Shown here one piece after another: positions 1-9,291 of a stretch of DNA of 64,000 nucleotides. How positions within the stretch are numbered: position 1 is the first letter of the stretch; each line of letters opens with the position of its first letter. This DNA comes from UBA2137 sp963740205 (GTDB taxonomy: Bacteria; Pseudomonadota; Alphaproteobacteria; Micavibrionales; Micavibrionaceae), in assembly GCA_963740205.1 (NCBI GenBank), contig CAVUDD010000002.1:62001-126000 (forward strand), in the 5' to 3' direction. The notes under the pieces were generated by a model. It made no database searches. It was not told the origin of the DNA and was given only the letters and a program-made list of their open reading frames with translations. The position numbers were made by a program, and so were the translations under genes.

Positions 1-984
1 TTGTCCTTAAAGATATTGTGTGATTTAACAGGAGCGTCAACTGAGAATGTTTCTTTGAATAAGGAAATCACCGATGTTGCGCCATTACAGACGGCTAATG
101 AAAATCAAATAAGCTTCTTTGATAATGCTAAATATAAAGATTCATTGAAAAAGACTAAGGCGGGAGCTGTTTTAATGTCAAAAGAGGCATTAAAATACGT
201 ACCTGATAACGTTCAACCTATTTTGGTGGAAGCCCCTTACAAGGCTTATGCGCTCGTGGCTCAAGCATTTTATCCATTAAAACGCAAGCTTACGCCTTAT
301 AAAGCATCTAGTGCTATCATTTCATCAAAAGCAAAAGTGCATGAAGATACTGAAATTCATGACAATGTTGTTGTTGGTGATGGTGCTGAAATAGGCGAAG
401 GAACAATAATAGAAGCAAACACTATTATCGGTAAGGGCGTTGTTATAGGCCAAAATTGTCGAGTAGAGAGTAATGTTACTCTTTCTCATTGCATTATAGG
501 CGATTCAACACGTATTTACCCTGGTTGCCGTATCGGACAGGATGGGTTTGGCTTTGCGATTGATCCAGCTGGTTTTGTTAAGGTGCCTCAATTAGGGCGT
601 GTTGTTATCGGATCACACTGTGAAATTGGAGCTAATACATGTATTGATCGTGGTGCTGGTCCAGATACAGAGATAGGTAGCGGGACGTGGATTGATAATC
701 TTGTTCAAATTGGTCATAACGTCAAAATAGGCAAGGGTTGTGTGATTGTTTCGCAAGTTGGAATTGCAGGTAGTACAGAGCTTGGAAATTATGTGGTTTT
801 GGGCGGACAAGTTGGAATTGCGGGTCATCTAAAAATTGGTGATGGTGCGCAAGTAGGTGCAAAAGCTGGTGTGATGGGTGACGTACCTGCGGGAGAAACT
901 TATTTGGGCGCGCCCGCAATGCCACGTTTGGAATTTATGAAGCAGGTTGCTTATTTAAGAAAAATGCTTAAAAAGAAGGACTAA
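1..984 (+). CDS. lpxD: LpxD, UDP-3-O-acylglucosamine N-acyltransferase (5' end at window edge)
   Basis: This enzyme adds the N-linked hydroxyacyl chain in the third step of lipid A synthesis, using acyl-ACP, in the cytoplasm. An N-terminal uridine-binding region (about residues 1-95) is followed by a left-handed beta-helix of hexapeptide repeats (about 105-300). The catalytic histidine is His239 in the segment VQIGHNVKIG, and the QDGFGFA motif is present. The 327 residues are close to the usual 340. The frame is open from base 1, where a TTG could start it, but relatives are slightly longer, so the true start may lie just outside the window. It heads the lpx cluster, with fabZ following after 18 bases. 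Confidence 0.95.
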   Translation: MSLKILCDLTGASTENVSLNKEITDVAPLQTANENQISFFDNAKYKDSLKKTKAGAVLMSKEALKYVPDNVQPILVEAPYKAYALVAQAFYPLKRKLTPYKASSAIISSKAKVHEDTEIHDNVVVGDGAEIGEGTIIEANTIIGKGVVIGQNCRVESNVTLSHCIIGDSTRIYPGCRIGQDGFGFAIDPAGFVKVPQLGRVVIGSHCEIGANTCIDRGAGPDTEIGSGTWIDNLVQIGHNVKIGKGCVIVSQVGIAGSTELGNYVVLGGQVGIAGHLKIGDGAQVGAKAGVMGDVPAGETYLGAPAMPRLEFMKQVAYLRKMLKKKD

Positions 985-1002
985 ACTTTTCAAGAGACTG
1001 TT

Positions 1003-1472
1003 ATGAGTGAAGAAAAAAAGAATTTGAGCCAATAGATATTCAGCGTATTTTAAAAATGATCCCGCATCGTTATCCTATTCTTCTGGTTGACAGAATATTG
1101 GATTTTGTATCTGGGACGTCTATTCGCGGGCTCAAAAATGTCACAATGAATGAACCACATTTTCAAGGGCATTTTCCTGATGTTCCTGTTATGCCTGGCG
1201 TTCTTATTGTTGAGGCTCTTGCACAATGCGCGGCTCTTCTGGTTGTTCAGACATTGGGAGAAACAGCAGAAGGTAAGCTTGTTTATTTCATGACTATTGA
1301 TGAGGCGCGCTTTAGAAAACCTGTTACGCCTGGTGATAGTCTATTTCTTGATGTTGAAGTTATACGTAATCGTGGCGCCGTTTGGAAATTTAAAGGTTAT
1401 GCCAAGATTGGTGATCAGCTATGCTCTGAGGCCACTTTTAGTGCTATGATTGTTGATAACAAAAAAGACTAA
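1003..1472 (+). CDS. fabZ: FabZ, 3-hydroxyacyl-ACP dehydratase (frameshifted near its start)
   Basis: FabZ dehydrates beta-hydroxyacyl-ACP in fatty acid elongation and competes with LpxA/LpxD for hydroxyacyl-ACP. The hotdog-fold hallmark with the active histidine, GHFPDVPVMPGVLIVEALAQ, is intact. The frame open from 1056 begins at MIPHRYP, which is too late. Starting at ATG 1003, the reading gives MSEEKK and then a stop. Adding one A to the seven-A run at about 1013-1019 restores KKEFEPIDIQRILK and joins the two parts into about 156 residues, a normal FabZ. The gene sits between lpxD and lpxA as in most Gram-negatives. I take the break as a sequence error. Confidence 0.92.
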
Positions 1473-1534
1473 CTGTCACACTGTGTAAGACATTGTGAGT
1501 GGTCTTAATACTCTTAATTTCCTATGTTCTAAGC

Positions 1535-2335
1535 ATGAATGATTCTCAAATACACTCAACTGCCATAGTCGATATTTCTGTCCAAATTGGACAAAATGTA
1601 ACAGTAGGACCCTATTGTGTCATAGGTAAAGGTGCAATCTTACATGATAATGTAGTTCTTAAGTCACATGTGTGTATAGAGGGCAATGTTGAGGTTGGCT
1701 CTGACACGGTTGTTTATCCATTTGCCTCATTTGGCCCTCCACAGGATCTAAAATATGCAGGAGAAGAGTCAAAACTCATCATCGGTGAAAAATGTGTTAT
1801 TCGGGAACACGTGACTATGCATACGGGTACTGCATCTGGTGGCATGGAAACGAAAGTGGGTTCAAATGGCTTGTTTATGGTGGGCGTTCACATAGCCCAT
1901 GACTGTCACGTTGGTAATAATGTTATAATGGCGAATAACGCCACTTTGGGCGGTCATGTCGTTGTTGGTAATAATGTCCTTATTGGTGGCTTAGCTGCCG
2001 TTCATCAGTTTATACGCATAGGTGATTTTGCCGTAGTTGGGGGGATGTCAGGCGTTGAAAGTGATGTCATTCCTTATGGTCGCGTCAAAGGTGAAAGAGC
2101 CTCACTTGCAGGTTTGAATCTCGTTGGATTAGAGCGTCAGGGCTTTGATAGGAATCAGGTAAGAGAAATGCAGAAGGCCTATAAGGATTTATTTGTGGGC
2201 AATGACACTTTTGATAATCGATTGGATAGCGTTTCCAAAGCCTATGCAAAAAGTGATACAGTGCAGTCCATTGTACGATTTTCAAAAGAGAAAAGCCGCT
2301 TTCCAATATGCCAGCCGAAATCAAAAACAGCATAG
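1535..2335 (+). CDS. lpxA: LpxA, UDP-N-acetylglucosamine O-acyltransferase
   Basis: LpxA performs the first step of lipid A synthesis, moving a hydroxyacyl chain from ACP to the 3-OH of UDP-GlcNAc. The protein is a left-handed beta-helix with hexapeptide repeats from about residue 8 to 190, then a helical tail. The catalytic histidine is His122 in HIAHDC, matching His125 of E. coli, and QDLKYAGE is conserved. The upstream frame is open to 1499, but homology supports ATG 1535 (MNDSQIHSTAIV), giving 266 residues against 262 in E. coli. Its 3' end overlaps lpxI by 28 bases, so the two are probably translated together. Confidence 0.95.
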   Translation: MNDSQIHSTAIVDISVQIGQNVTVGPYCVIGKGAILHDNVVLKSHVCIEGNVEVGSDTVVYPFASFGPPQDLKYAGEESKLIIGEKCVIREHVTMHTGTASGGMETKVGSNGLFMVGVHIAHDCHVGNNVIMANNATLGGHVVVGNNVLIGGLAAVHQFIRIGDFAVVGGMSGVESDVIPYGRVKGERASLAGLNLVGLERQGFDRNQVREMQKAYKDLFVGNDTFDNRLDSVSKAYAKSDTVQSIVRFSKEKSRFPICQPKSKTA

Positions 2336-3168
2336 AAAAAATAGAGACTCTGGGCATTATTGCTGGAGGCGGGGAATTGCCCCGCTTGCTTATCGATGCT
2401 TGTAAAAAACAAGGTATAAGACCGTATGTTCTAGCATTTGAAAATGATACAGATGTAGAAACAGTGGTGGGTGTTGATCACGATTGGTCTCGCCTAGGGG
2501 CGGGCGGTCAGAATATTAAATACCTTCGAAGCAAAAATATAAAAAACCTTGTCTTTTGTGGTTCTATCCAACGCCCAAGCTTTAAATCCCTCCGGCCCGA
2601 TTGGTACGCCATCAAGTTTATGATGAAGGTTGGTGGGAAGGCGCTTGGTGATAATGACCTTTTAACCGCATTAAAGACGCAGCTTGAAAAAGAAGGGTTT
2701 GTTTTTCACGGTGTACACGATTTTATGAGCAGTCTTGTAACTGAAGCAGGTGTTCTTGGCACCATAAAGCCAAACGATCAGGATTGGAGTGATATTCGCT
2801 ACGGATTTTCTTTATCACAGGCCATAGGACAATTAGATGTCGGTCAGTCAGTTGTCGTTCAGGACGGTTTGGTTCTTGGTGTCGAAGCTATTGAAGGCAC
2901 AGATGAGCTTTTGCTTAGAATTAAACCTCTCAAGAGGGGATCGGAAAGTGGAGGTGTTTTAGTTAAAACATGTAAGCCGCAACAAGATGAGGATATGGAT
3001 TTACCTACTATTGGTTTTCAAACAATACAAAATGCGGTACAGGCAGGGCTTTCGGGGATTGCTATTCATGCAGGACAAAGCTTGTTTCTTAATCAACCTG
3101 ATGCAATTGCTCTCGCTGATAAGTCAAACTTGTTTATTATTGGTATCGAAGCACAGGATTTTTCCTAG
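2308..3168 (+). CDS. lpxI: LpxI, UDP-2,3-diacylglucosamine pyrophosphatase
   Basis: LpxI cleaves UDP-2,3-diacylglucosamine to lipid X and UMP. It is the form used by most alphaproteobacteria in place of the LpxH metallophosphatase. The 286 residues match the family (formerly DUF1009). The N-terminal GIIAGGGELPRLLIDACKK segment, the glycine-rich VVGVDHDWSRLGAG region and a C-terminal IHAGQSLFLNQ segment are family features. It starts inside the end of lpxA and its stop codon abuts the lpxB ATG, so it is an internal member of the lpx operon. Confidence 0.93.
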   Translation: MPAEIKNSIEKIETLGIIAGGGELPRLLIDACKKQGIRPYVLAFENDTDVETVVGVDHDWSRLGAGGQNIKYLRSKNIKNLVFCGSIQRPSFKSLRPDWYAIKFMMKVGGKALGDNDLLTALKTQLEKEGFVFHGVHDFMSSLVTEAGVLGTIKPNDQDWSDIRYGFSLSQAIGQLDVGQSVVVQDGLVLGVEAIEGTDELLLRIKPLKRGSESGGVLVKTCKPQQDEDMDLPTIGFQTIQNAVQAGLSGIAIHAGQSLFLNQPDAIALADKSNLFIIGIEAQDFS

Positions 3169-4335
3169 ATGCTTGCCAAGCCACTCAAAATTTTCATATG
3201 TGCCGCCGAGGAATCCGGAGATAAACTGGGTGCCCCTATCCTAAAATCACTAATGAAACGTTATCCTCACGCTCAGATAAGGGGTATTGGTGGCGAGGCT
3301 ATGAGAGAGGCTGGACTAAAAGAGCAGCTTTTTTCAATGGAAGAACTATCCCTAATGGGGGTTTTTGAAATTCTCCCAAAAGTGCCATCGCTCGTGAAGC
3401 GAATAAATCAAACCACGCAAGCCATTCTTGATTTTCAACCTGATATCTTTCTAACCATTGATGGCCCTGATTTTAATTTTCGTGTTCATAAGAAAGTAAA
3501 GAAAAAGGGTTTTATTAAGGGTGTTCAAATGCATTGTGTTGCACCAAGTGTTTGGGCTTGGCGCGAGGGACGAGCAGAGAAAATAGCTAATTTCTTGGAT
3601 GGTCTGCTTTGTCTTTTTCCATTCGAGCCTGAATATTTTGAAGAAGTAGGATTAAGTGCGATGTATATGGGACATCCTTATATGCAAAAGAAAAGTAATT
3701 TGCCCGTTAAAGAAGAAATTAAAAAAGAGTGGGGTGTATCCTCTCGCCAGAAAACTATTGGACTATTTCTGGGTAGTCGAAAACAGGAAATTGAAAACCA
3801 TAGTGAGATATTTTCCCAAAGTTTGAAAAGTTTTATTGGTACACAAGGAGATGATTTCAAAATTATTGTTCCTACTTTTCTTAAATTTAAAAACCACATT
3901 GAAAAAACTCTCTCTGATGTAGGGTTGTTAAAAAAAGCTATAATCATAACGGAAGAAAAGGAAAGGCAAGAGGCCCTTGGTGGGTTGGATATGGCTTTGG
4001 CTGTTTCTGGAACAATTGGTTTTGAGCTTGCTTTGGCAGGAGTCCCTCATTGTATAGGCTATAAAACTTCTGTTTTGACACATCAGGTCATTAAGCGTCT
4101 CGTTAAGGTGAAGTTTGCTCATTTGGCAAATATAATATTGGATGAAGCTGCCATACCTGAGTTCCTTCAATATGATTGTACGACGCTTAATCTGTCTCAA
4201 TCTTTGCGTGCGATTGCAGAAGATAATAAACAAAGGGAGGCATTTAAAAGATTGAATATAATTATGAGCACAAAAAAGCCGCCATCGGAAATAGCGGCTG
4301 ATTTTATAGAAGAATGCATTGTTAAAAAAAGTTAG
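3169..4335 (+). CDS. lpxB: LpxB, lipid-A-disaccharide synthase
   Basis: LpxB condenses lipid X with UDP-2,3-diacylglucosamine to form the lipid A disaccharide at the inner membrane face. It is a GT19 glycosyltransferase of 388 residues, about family length. Recognisable segments are AAEESGDKLGAPILKSL near the N-terminus, FLTIDGPDFNFRVHKK, CVAPSVWAWREGRAEKIA, LGSRKQEIE and the late ALAVSGTIGFELALAGVP. The ATG follows the lpxI stop with no gap. The gene converges on gltA, and the two coding regions overlap by four bases. A GC-rich inverted repeat in its last 60 bases might help end transcription, but it has only a six-base stem. Confidence 0.95.
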   Translation: MLAKPLKIFICAAEESGDKLGAPILKSLMKRYPHAQIRGIGGEAMREAGLKEQLFSMEELSLMGVFEILPKVPSLVKRINQTTQAILDFQPDIFLTIDGPDFNFRVHKKVKKKGFIKGVQMHCVAPSVWAWREGRAEKIANFLDGLLCLFPFEPEYFEEVGLSAMYMGHPYMQKKSNLPVKEEIKKEWGVSSRQKTIGLFLGSRKQEIENHSEIFSQSLKSFIGTQGDDFKIIVPTFLKFKNHIEKTLSDVGLLKKAIIITEEKERQEALGGLDMALAVSGTIGFELALAGVPHCIGYKTSVLTHQVIKRLVKVKFAHLANIILDEAAIPEFLQYDCTTLNLSQSLRAIAEDNKQREAFKRLNIIMSTKKPPSEIAADFIEECIVKKS

Positions 4336-5642
4336 CGTTTATCCATCGGAACATAATCACGCTCTGTTTCTCCCGTGTAAAGTTGACGAGGGCGACCTAT
4401 CTTTAACATAGGTTCTTCCATCATTTCTTTCCATTGCGAGACCCAACCAACTGTTCTTGCAACTGCAAACAAAACTGTAAACATACTAGTTGGAAAACCC
4501 ATGGCTTTTAAAATGATACCTGAATAGAAATCTACGTTCGGGAAAAGTTTACGCTCAACAAAATAGGGGTCTTCAAGTGCTATACGTTCAAGTTCACGCG
4601 CAATTTCAAGGAGTGGTTCATTCTCCACACCTAATTCATCAAGAACCTCATCACAATTTTTCTTAAGGACTGCTGCGCGTGGGTCGTAATTTTTATAAAC
4701 GCGGTGACCAAAGCCCATAAGGCGGAATGGATCTTCTTTATCTTTTGCGCGCTCAATAAATTCAGGGATTTTGTCAACCGATCCAATTTCGGCAAGCATT
4801 TCAAGAACTGCCTGATTTGCACCACCATGTGCAGGGCCCCATAGTGATGTAATACCAGAGGCGATACATGCAAATGGGTTGGCCTGTGATGAGCCAGCAA
4901 TACGCACAGTAGAAGTTGATGCGTTTTGTTCGTGGTCAGCGTGTAGGATAAGAATTTTATCCATAGCATCCGCCATCACGGGGCTAACCTTATATTCTTC
5001 GGCAGGAACAGAAAAACACATATGCAAAAAGTTTTCTGCAAAATTTAAATCGTTGCGAGGGTATACAAATGGTTGTCCAAGTTCATATTTCATTGTCATG
5101 GCAGCAAGGGTAGGAATTTTAGCTATTAGGCGATGTGCCGATATTTCTCTTTGTTTTTCATCCCAGATGTCAAGGGAGTCATGATAGAACGCTGATAATG
5201 CACCAACAATACCGCACATAATCGCCATGGGATGGGCGTCACGTCTAAAGCCCGTAAAAAATTTATGGACCTGTTCATGAACCATAGTGTGATAAGTTAT
5301 GTTGTGACTAAATTCTTTGGCTTCTTTCTCATTGGGAAGATTGCCGTACATAAGGAGGTAACAAACCTCGAGATAGTTACTCTTTTCAGCCAATTCCTTT
5401 ATGTTATAACCCCGATGTAGGAGAATACCTTCCTCACCATCAATGTATGTAATTTTAGATTTACAGCTACCCGTAGCAGTAAAGGCAGGGTCTAGTGTAA
5501 ATACACCAGCTTGGGCATAAAGCTTGCGGATATCAATGCAACCAGGCCCCATTGTTCCCTCAACCAATGGAAGTGTGTAGCTTTCACCTGTTTGATCATT
5601 TGTTAAGGTAAATGTTTTTTCGGCTATGTCATCAAGTGCCAT
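4332..5642 (-). CDS. gltA: Citrate synthase, type II
   Basis: This enzyme condenses oxaloacetate and acetyl-CoA into citrate, the entry to the TCA cycle. The 436 residues are typical of the hexameric Gram-negative type. The active-site segments are HADHEQNASTSTVRIAGS, WGPAHGGANQAVLEML and MGFGHRVYKNYDPRA. The N-terminal domain with YIDGEEGILLHRGYNI is intact. An AAGGAT ribosome site lies just upstream of the ATG. In many alphaproteobacteria gltA sits beside lpxB and gltX, as here. The 76 bases between gltA and the end of gltX could hold its promoter, but I cannot define one. Confidence 0.97.
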   Translation of the reverse strand: MALDDIAEKTFTLTNDQTGESYTLPLVEGTMGPGCIDIRKLYAQAGVFTLDPAFTATGSCKSKITYIDGEEGILLHRGYNIKELAEKSNYLEVCYLLMYGNLPNEKEAKEFSHNITYHTMVHEQVHKFFTGFRRDAHPMAIMCGIVGALSAFYHDSLDIWDEKQREISAHRLIAKIPTLAAMTMKYELGQPFVYPRNDLNFAENFLHMCFSVPAEEYKVSPVMADAMDKILILHADHEQNASTSTVRIAGSSQANPFACIASGITSLWGPAHGGANQAVLEMLAEIGSVDKIPEFIERAKDKEDPFRLMGFGHRVYKNYDPRAAVLKKNCDEVLDELGVENEPLLEIARELERIALEDPYFVERKLFPNVDFYSGIILKAMGFPTSMFTVLFAVARTVGWVSQWKEMMEEPMLKIGRPRQLYTGETERDYVPMDKR

Positions 5643-5718
5643 TAAAGTATCCTTTTGAATTAAAAATCGAATTTTTATCGTGTAATGAGTTTAGTGGAAT
5701 ATCATTGAATATCAATGC

Positions 5719-7125
5719 TCAAGCCTTGAAAACTTCAGCAGCCCTATCAATACGACTTAAAACTGCTTCCTTACCTAATACCTCGGCACACAAAAATACA
5801 GAAGGTGATTGGGTTGACCCAGTAATAGCAGCGCGTAATGGCATACCGACTTTTCCCATTTTACCGTCTAAATATTCCTTGGCAAATTCCTTGCAGGTAT
5901 TTTGAATATTCTCAGATGTAAAATCACTTAACGCCTCTATGGCACTCTTAAACTGTACAAGAGTTTTTGCCCCGTCTTCTGATAGAATGCGTTTTGCATC
6001 GTCGTCATATTCGAGCGAAGCATTTGCCAAAAGAAAAGATGATTCATTTGCGGCCTGAACCATAGTTTTTGCGCGGTTCTTTAACTCATCGGCAAGCGCA
6101 TTCAATGATTGCAATATATTAGCGTCCTGCGTATCTCTATTCCAGTATTGACGTACTAAGTTACAAAATGATTTGTTGTCCATTTCCTTGATATAATGAG
6201 CATTTAGATTTTCAATTTTGTCGTAATCAAACTTTGCAGGAGATTTATTAACACCATCTAGGTCAAACCATTCTATGGCTTGTTTTCGCGAAATAATTTC
6301 ATCATCGCCATGCGACCAACCAAGGCGCATAAGATAATTAAATACAGTTTCGGGTAGATAGCCCAAAGCCTTGAAGTCCTCAAGGCTTACTGCACCGTGG
6401 CGTTTAGATAACTTTGAACCATCTTGTCCAAGTATCATTGGCAAGTGTCCATAGACAGGAGTTTTCCACCCCATGGCATCAATTATTACCTTTTGGCGGA
6501 AAGCGTTATTCATATGGTCATCGCCACGCAAAACATGCGTTACGCCCATATCGTTATCATCGACAACGACGGCAAGCATATAGGTTGGAGAGCCATCGGA
6601 GCGTAGAATAATAAAATCGTCAAGCTGTTCGTTTTGCACGGTTATAGAGCCTTGAACCTCGTCGTCTATAGTTGTTGCCCCATCTAAAGGTGCTTTGATA
6701 CGAATTACAGGTTTAATATCAGCAGGTGCATCCGCCTCGTTTTTATCACGCCAGCGTCTATCATAAACAGTTGCGCGGCCTTCTTTTTGAGCATCATCAC
6801 GCATTTTCTCTAGTTCTTCAGGTGAGCAATAGCATTTATAGGCTTTACCACTTTCTAAAAGTTGGTGGGCAACTTCAACATGGCGATCTTGTCTCGAGAA
6901 TTGTGAAATAATATCCCCATCCCAATCAAGCTTTAACCATTCCATGCCTTTTATAATGGCCTCAACAGCCTCTTCTGAATGGCGAGCCCGATCCGTATCT
7001 TCAATGCGCATAAGCATTTTGCCGTTTGTATGTTTGGCATATAACCAATTAAACAAGGCTGTACGTGCATTTCCGATATGCATAAAGCCAGTTGGGGAAG
7101 GGGGGAAGCGTGTAACAACACTCAT
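5719..7125 (-). CDS. gltX: Glutamyl-tRNA synthetase
   Basis: This class I aminoacyl-tRNA synthetase charges tRNA-Glu, and often tRNA-Gln for later amidation. The HIGH-type motif is MHIGN in SPTGFMHIGNARTALFNW and the KMSKS-type motif is KLSKR in QDGSKLSKRHGAVS. The open frame runs upstream to 7230, but homology puts the start at ATG 7125 (MSVVTRFPPSPTGF), giving 468 residues, the usual length. Divergent comEC starts about 80 bases away, so the space between them should hold both promoters. Confidence 0.96.
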   Translation of the reverse strand: MSVVTRFPPSPTGFMHIGNARTALFNWLYAKHTNGKMLMRIEDTDRARHSEEAVEAIIKGMEWLKLDWDGDIISQFSRQDRHVEVAHQLLESGKAYKCYCSPEELEKMRDDAQKEGRATVYDRRWRDKNEADAPADIKPVIRIKAPLDGATTIDDEVQGSITVQNEQLDDFIILRSDGSPTYMLAVVVDDNDMGVTHVLRGDDHMNNAFRQKVIIDAMGWKTPVYGHLPMILGQDGSKLSKRHGAVSLEDFKALGYLPETVFNYLMRLGWSHGDDEIISRKQAIEWFDLDGVNKSPAKFDYDKIENLNAHYIKEMDNKSFCNLVRQYWNRDTQDANILQSLNALADELKNRAKTMVQAANESSFLLANASLEYDDDAKRILSEDGAKTLVQFKSAIEALSDFTSENIQNTCKEFAKEYLDGKMGKVGMPLRAAITGSTQSPSVFLCAEVLGKEAVLSRIDRAAEVFKA

Positions 7126-7206
7126 AAATTTAAACCAATCTTTTCTAACACATTTACAACTGCTCGGGATTATATAGGATTTAGTGCCACAAGAAAGGAA
7201 AGAGAC

Positions 7207-9291
7207 GTGAATTTTTTGCAAAAAATGCAAATATATAAAGAACAGCTACAGGCTAATCTCTTTTTATGTTCACCTATTTTTCTTGGCACGGGTATCGCAA
7301 TTTATTTTTCGTTGTCATTTGAGCCAAATTTATTTGTGGTAGGACTTGCTGCATTTATAGCATTTCTTGCCTTTTTACTTTCCTATTTACAGCGCCATAC
7401 ATTTTCAAACACCTATCTTTTTTTGTATTTTTTAGCCTTGCTTATAGGCGGTGTTTTCCTTGGAACATTTAGAACAGCGTCTTTAAATACGGTGATGCTA
7501 GATCAGGATTATAAATCAGTTCAAATTACAGGACAGATAGTTGAAATTGAGGAAGGGCAGGAAAAGAGAGGTAAGAAAATACTTATAAGCCCTAGCGAGA
7601 TTGATGGTTTAGAAGAGAAACAAATACCTAAGTTTATACGTCTCACATTATTAAAGGCGGATGCGTTATCTTTGGGTGATGTAATATCAGTGCGCACTAG
7701 TTTAAATGCGCCGTCATTACCAGTATTGCCAGGAGGGTATTCTTTTCGACGTAAAAGCTATTTTGATAATATTGGTGCTATCGGATTTTCATTTAGTCAG
7801 CCAGAAATAATCGAAAAAAATGTTCAAAGAAATTTTCTGTCTTACCTTCAGGAAAAGCGTACGTTTTTATCAAAAACTGTGCGTAAATACTTGGATGAGA
7901 AAACAGCGCCTGTCGCATCGGCTTTACTTACAGGGCAAAGAAAAAGTATTTCCGAAGACGATTGGGATAATTTAAGGCAATCAGGTCTTGCTCATATGTT
8001 GGCTATTTCTGGCCTTCATGTCGGCTTGTTTGCGGGAACGGTTTTCTTTTTTTTAAGATTGTTAATGGCTTTGTATCCGCCATTAGTTCTTAACTTTCCT
8101 ATTAAGAAAATAGCTGCTGTTTTTGCCATTGCCGCGGCAGGTTTCTATACAATATTTGTGGGTGCAAGTGTACCAGCTGTTCGTGCGCTTATTATGGCTG
8201 GACTAGTATTTACAGCAATCATATTTGATAGATCACCGCTTTCCTTGAGGTTGGTGTCTGTTGCCGCTTTACTCGTTTTGATATTTAAACCTGAAAGTTT
8301 GGTCAGCATAAGTTTTCAAATGTCTTTTGCTGCCGTGACTGCTCTTGTTTTATTTTACGATAGTTTAAGGCCCCGTATGAGGCAGTGGTACTCACATGCA
8401 TCTTTTATAAGGAAGTTTGGATTATACGTTGCTGGTGTGTGTGCTACTACTGTTGTGGCAACAATAGCAACGGCACCATTTGGCCTCTATCATTTTCAAA
8501 CGCTCCCTGTGTATGGATTAATTGCGAATGTGGTTGCTGTGCCCGTCTTAAGTTTTATCGTCATGCCAGCCGCTGTTCTTACTTTTGCATTTTCTATAAT
8601 AAATCTTGAGTTTATCCCTTTAAATATAATGAGTAAGGGGGTTGAGTTTATTCTCTGGGTTGCGAAAGAAGTTGCTGGATTTCCGAATTCCGTATTTCAC
8701 ATTTCAGCAATGGGAGTGGCATCTTTATTTGGACTGATTTTTGCTGTCGTCATCGTTTTTGCAGTTAAGAATATTTATAAATTGTGGTCTTTGGCATTTA
8801 TGGCAGGAGCTATTTTTCTAGCTTTTTTATATCCCAAGCCCGACATTCTTTTATCCTCAAATGGTAAATTATTAGGGGTTTATAATGAGGGGAGTTTTGT
8901 GGTTTCAGATAAAAGAAGTGAACGATTTACAAGAGAACTATGGTCGCAGGCTTTAAATATTAGGGGGGATGATATCGCCAAATTTCCAAAAACTGGATGT
9001 TATAAAAACATATGCTGTGACAGTGATGCTTGCAGCATTGACGATAAAATCGTTTATCTTAAAAATCGTTACCCAGTTTCCGAATTTTGTCAGGATGATG
9101 GCACGATTATAATTTCGAAAGGATTTTCGTTAGGTTCATATAAAAGCTGCAAAGCAACGATTATTGATAGACATTTACTAAAAGAGCAAGGTGCCTATGC
9201 GTTCTATAAAATAAAAGAAGGCTACGGAATGCAATCTGTCAAAGATGTCGAGGGGAACCGTCCCTGGTCAATTAATAGTACTGACGAATAA
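7207..9291 (+). CDS. comEC: ComEC/Rec2-family membrane protein
   Basis: ComEC proteins form the inner-membrane channel for single-stranded DNA in natural transformation. An N-terminal DUF4131-like part with three hydrophobic segments leads into the Competence domain, marked by GLAHMLAISGLHVGLFAG, and at least eight further membrane spans follow. The C-terminal metallo-beta-lactamase domain of longer ComEC forms is absent; instead there is a short soluble tail with a cysteine cluster (CYKNICCDSDAC). I chose GTG 7207 because AAGGAA sits six bases upstream and the longer frame would run through gltX. ATG 7225 is an alternative. It converges on lexA with a 20-base overlap. Whether the cell is competent cannot be told here. 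Confidence 0.88.
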   Translation: MNFLQKMQIYKEQLQANLFLCSPIFLGTGIAIYFSLSFEPNLFVVGLAAFIAFLAFLLSYLQRHTFSNTYLFLYFLALLIGGVFLGTFRTASLNTVMLDQDYKSVQITGQIVEIEEGQEKRGKKILISPSEIDGLEEKQIPKFIRLTLLKADALSLGDVISVRTSLNAPSLPVLPGGYSFRRKSYFDNIGAIGFSFSQPEIIEKNVQRNFLSYLQEKRTFLSKTVRKYLDEKTAPVASALLTGQRKSISEDDWDNLRQSGLAHMLAISGLHVGLFAGTVFFFLRLLMALYPPLVLNFPIKKIAAVFAIAAAGFYTIFVGASVPAVRALIMAGLVFTAIIFDRSPLSLRLVSVAALLVLIFKPESLVSISFQMSFAAVTALVLFYDSLRPRMRQWYSHASFIRKFGLYVAGVCATTVVATIATAPFGLYHFQTLPVYGLIANVVAVPVLSFIVMPAAVLTFAFSIINLEFIPLNIMSKGVEFILWVAKEVAGFPNSVFHISAMGVASLFGLIFAVVIVFAVKNIYKLWSLAFMAGAIFLAFLYPKPDILLSSNGKLLGVYNEGSFVVSDKRSERFTRELWSQALNIRGDDIAKFPKTGCYKNICCDSDACSIDDKIVYLKNRYPVSEFCQDDGTIIISKGFSLGSYKSCKATIIDRHLLKEQGAYAFYKIKEGYGMQSVKDVEGNRPWSINSTDE

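Noticed and set aside
4276..4301. Hairpin AGCCGC/GCGGCT at the end of lpxB as a terminator
   Set aside because: The stem is only six pairs with an eleven-base loop and a poor T run, and it lies within coding sequence; I cannot tell it from chance.
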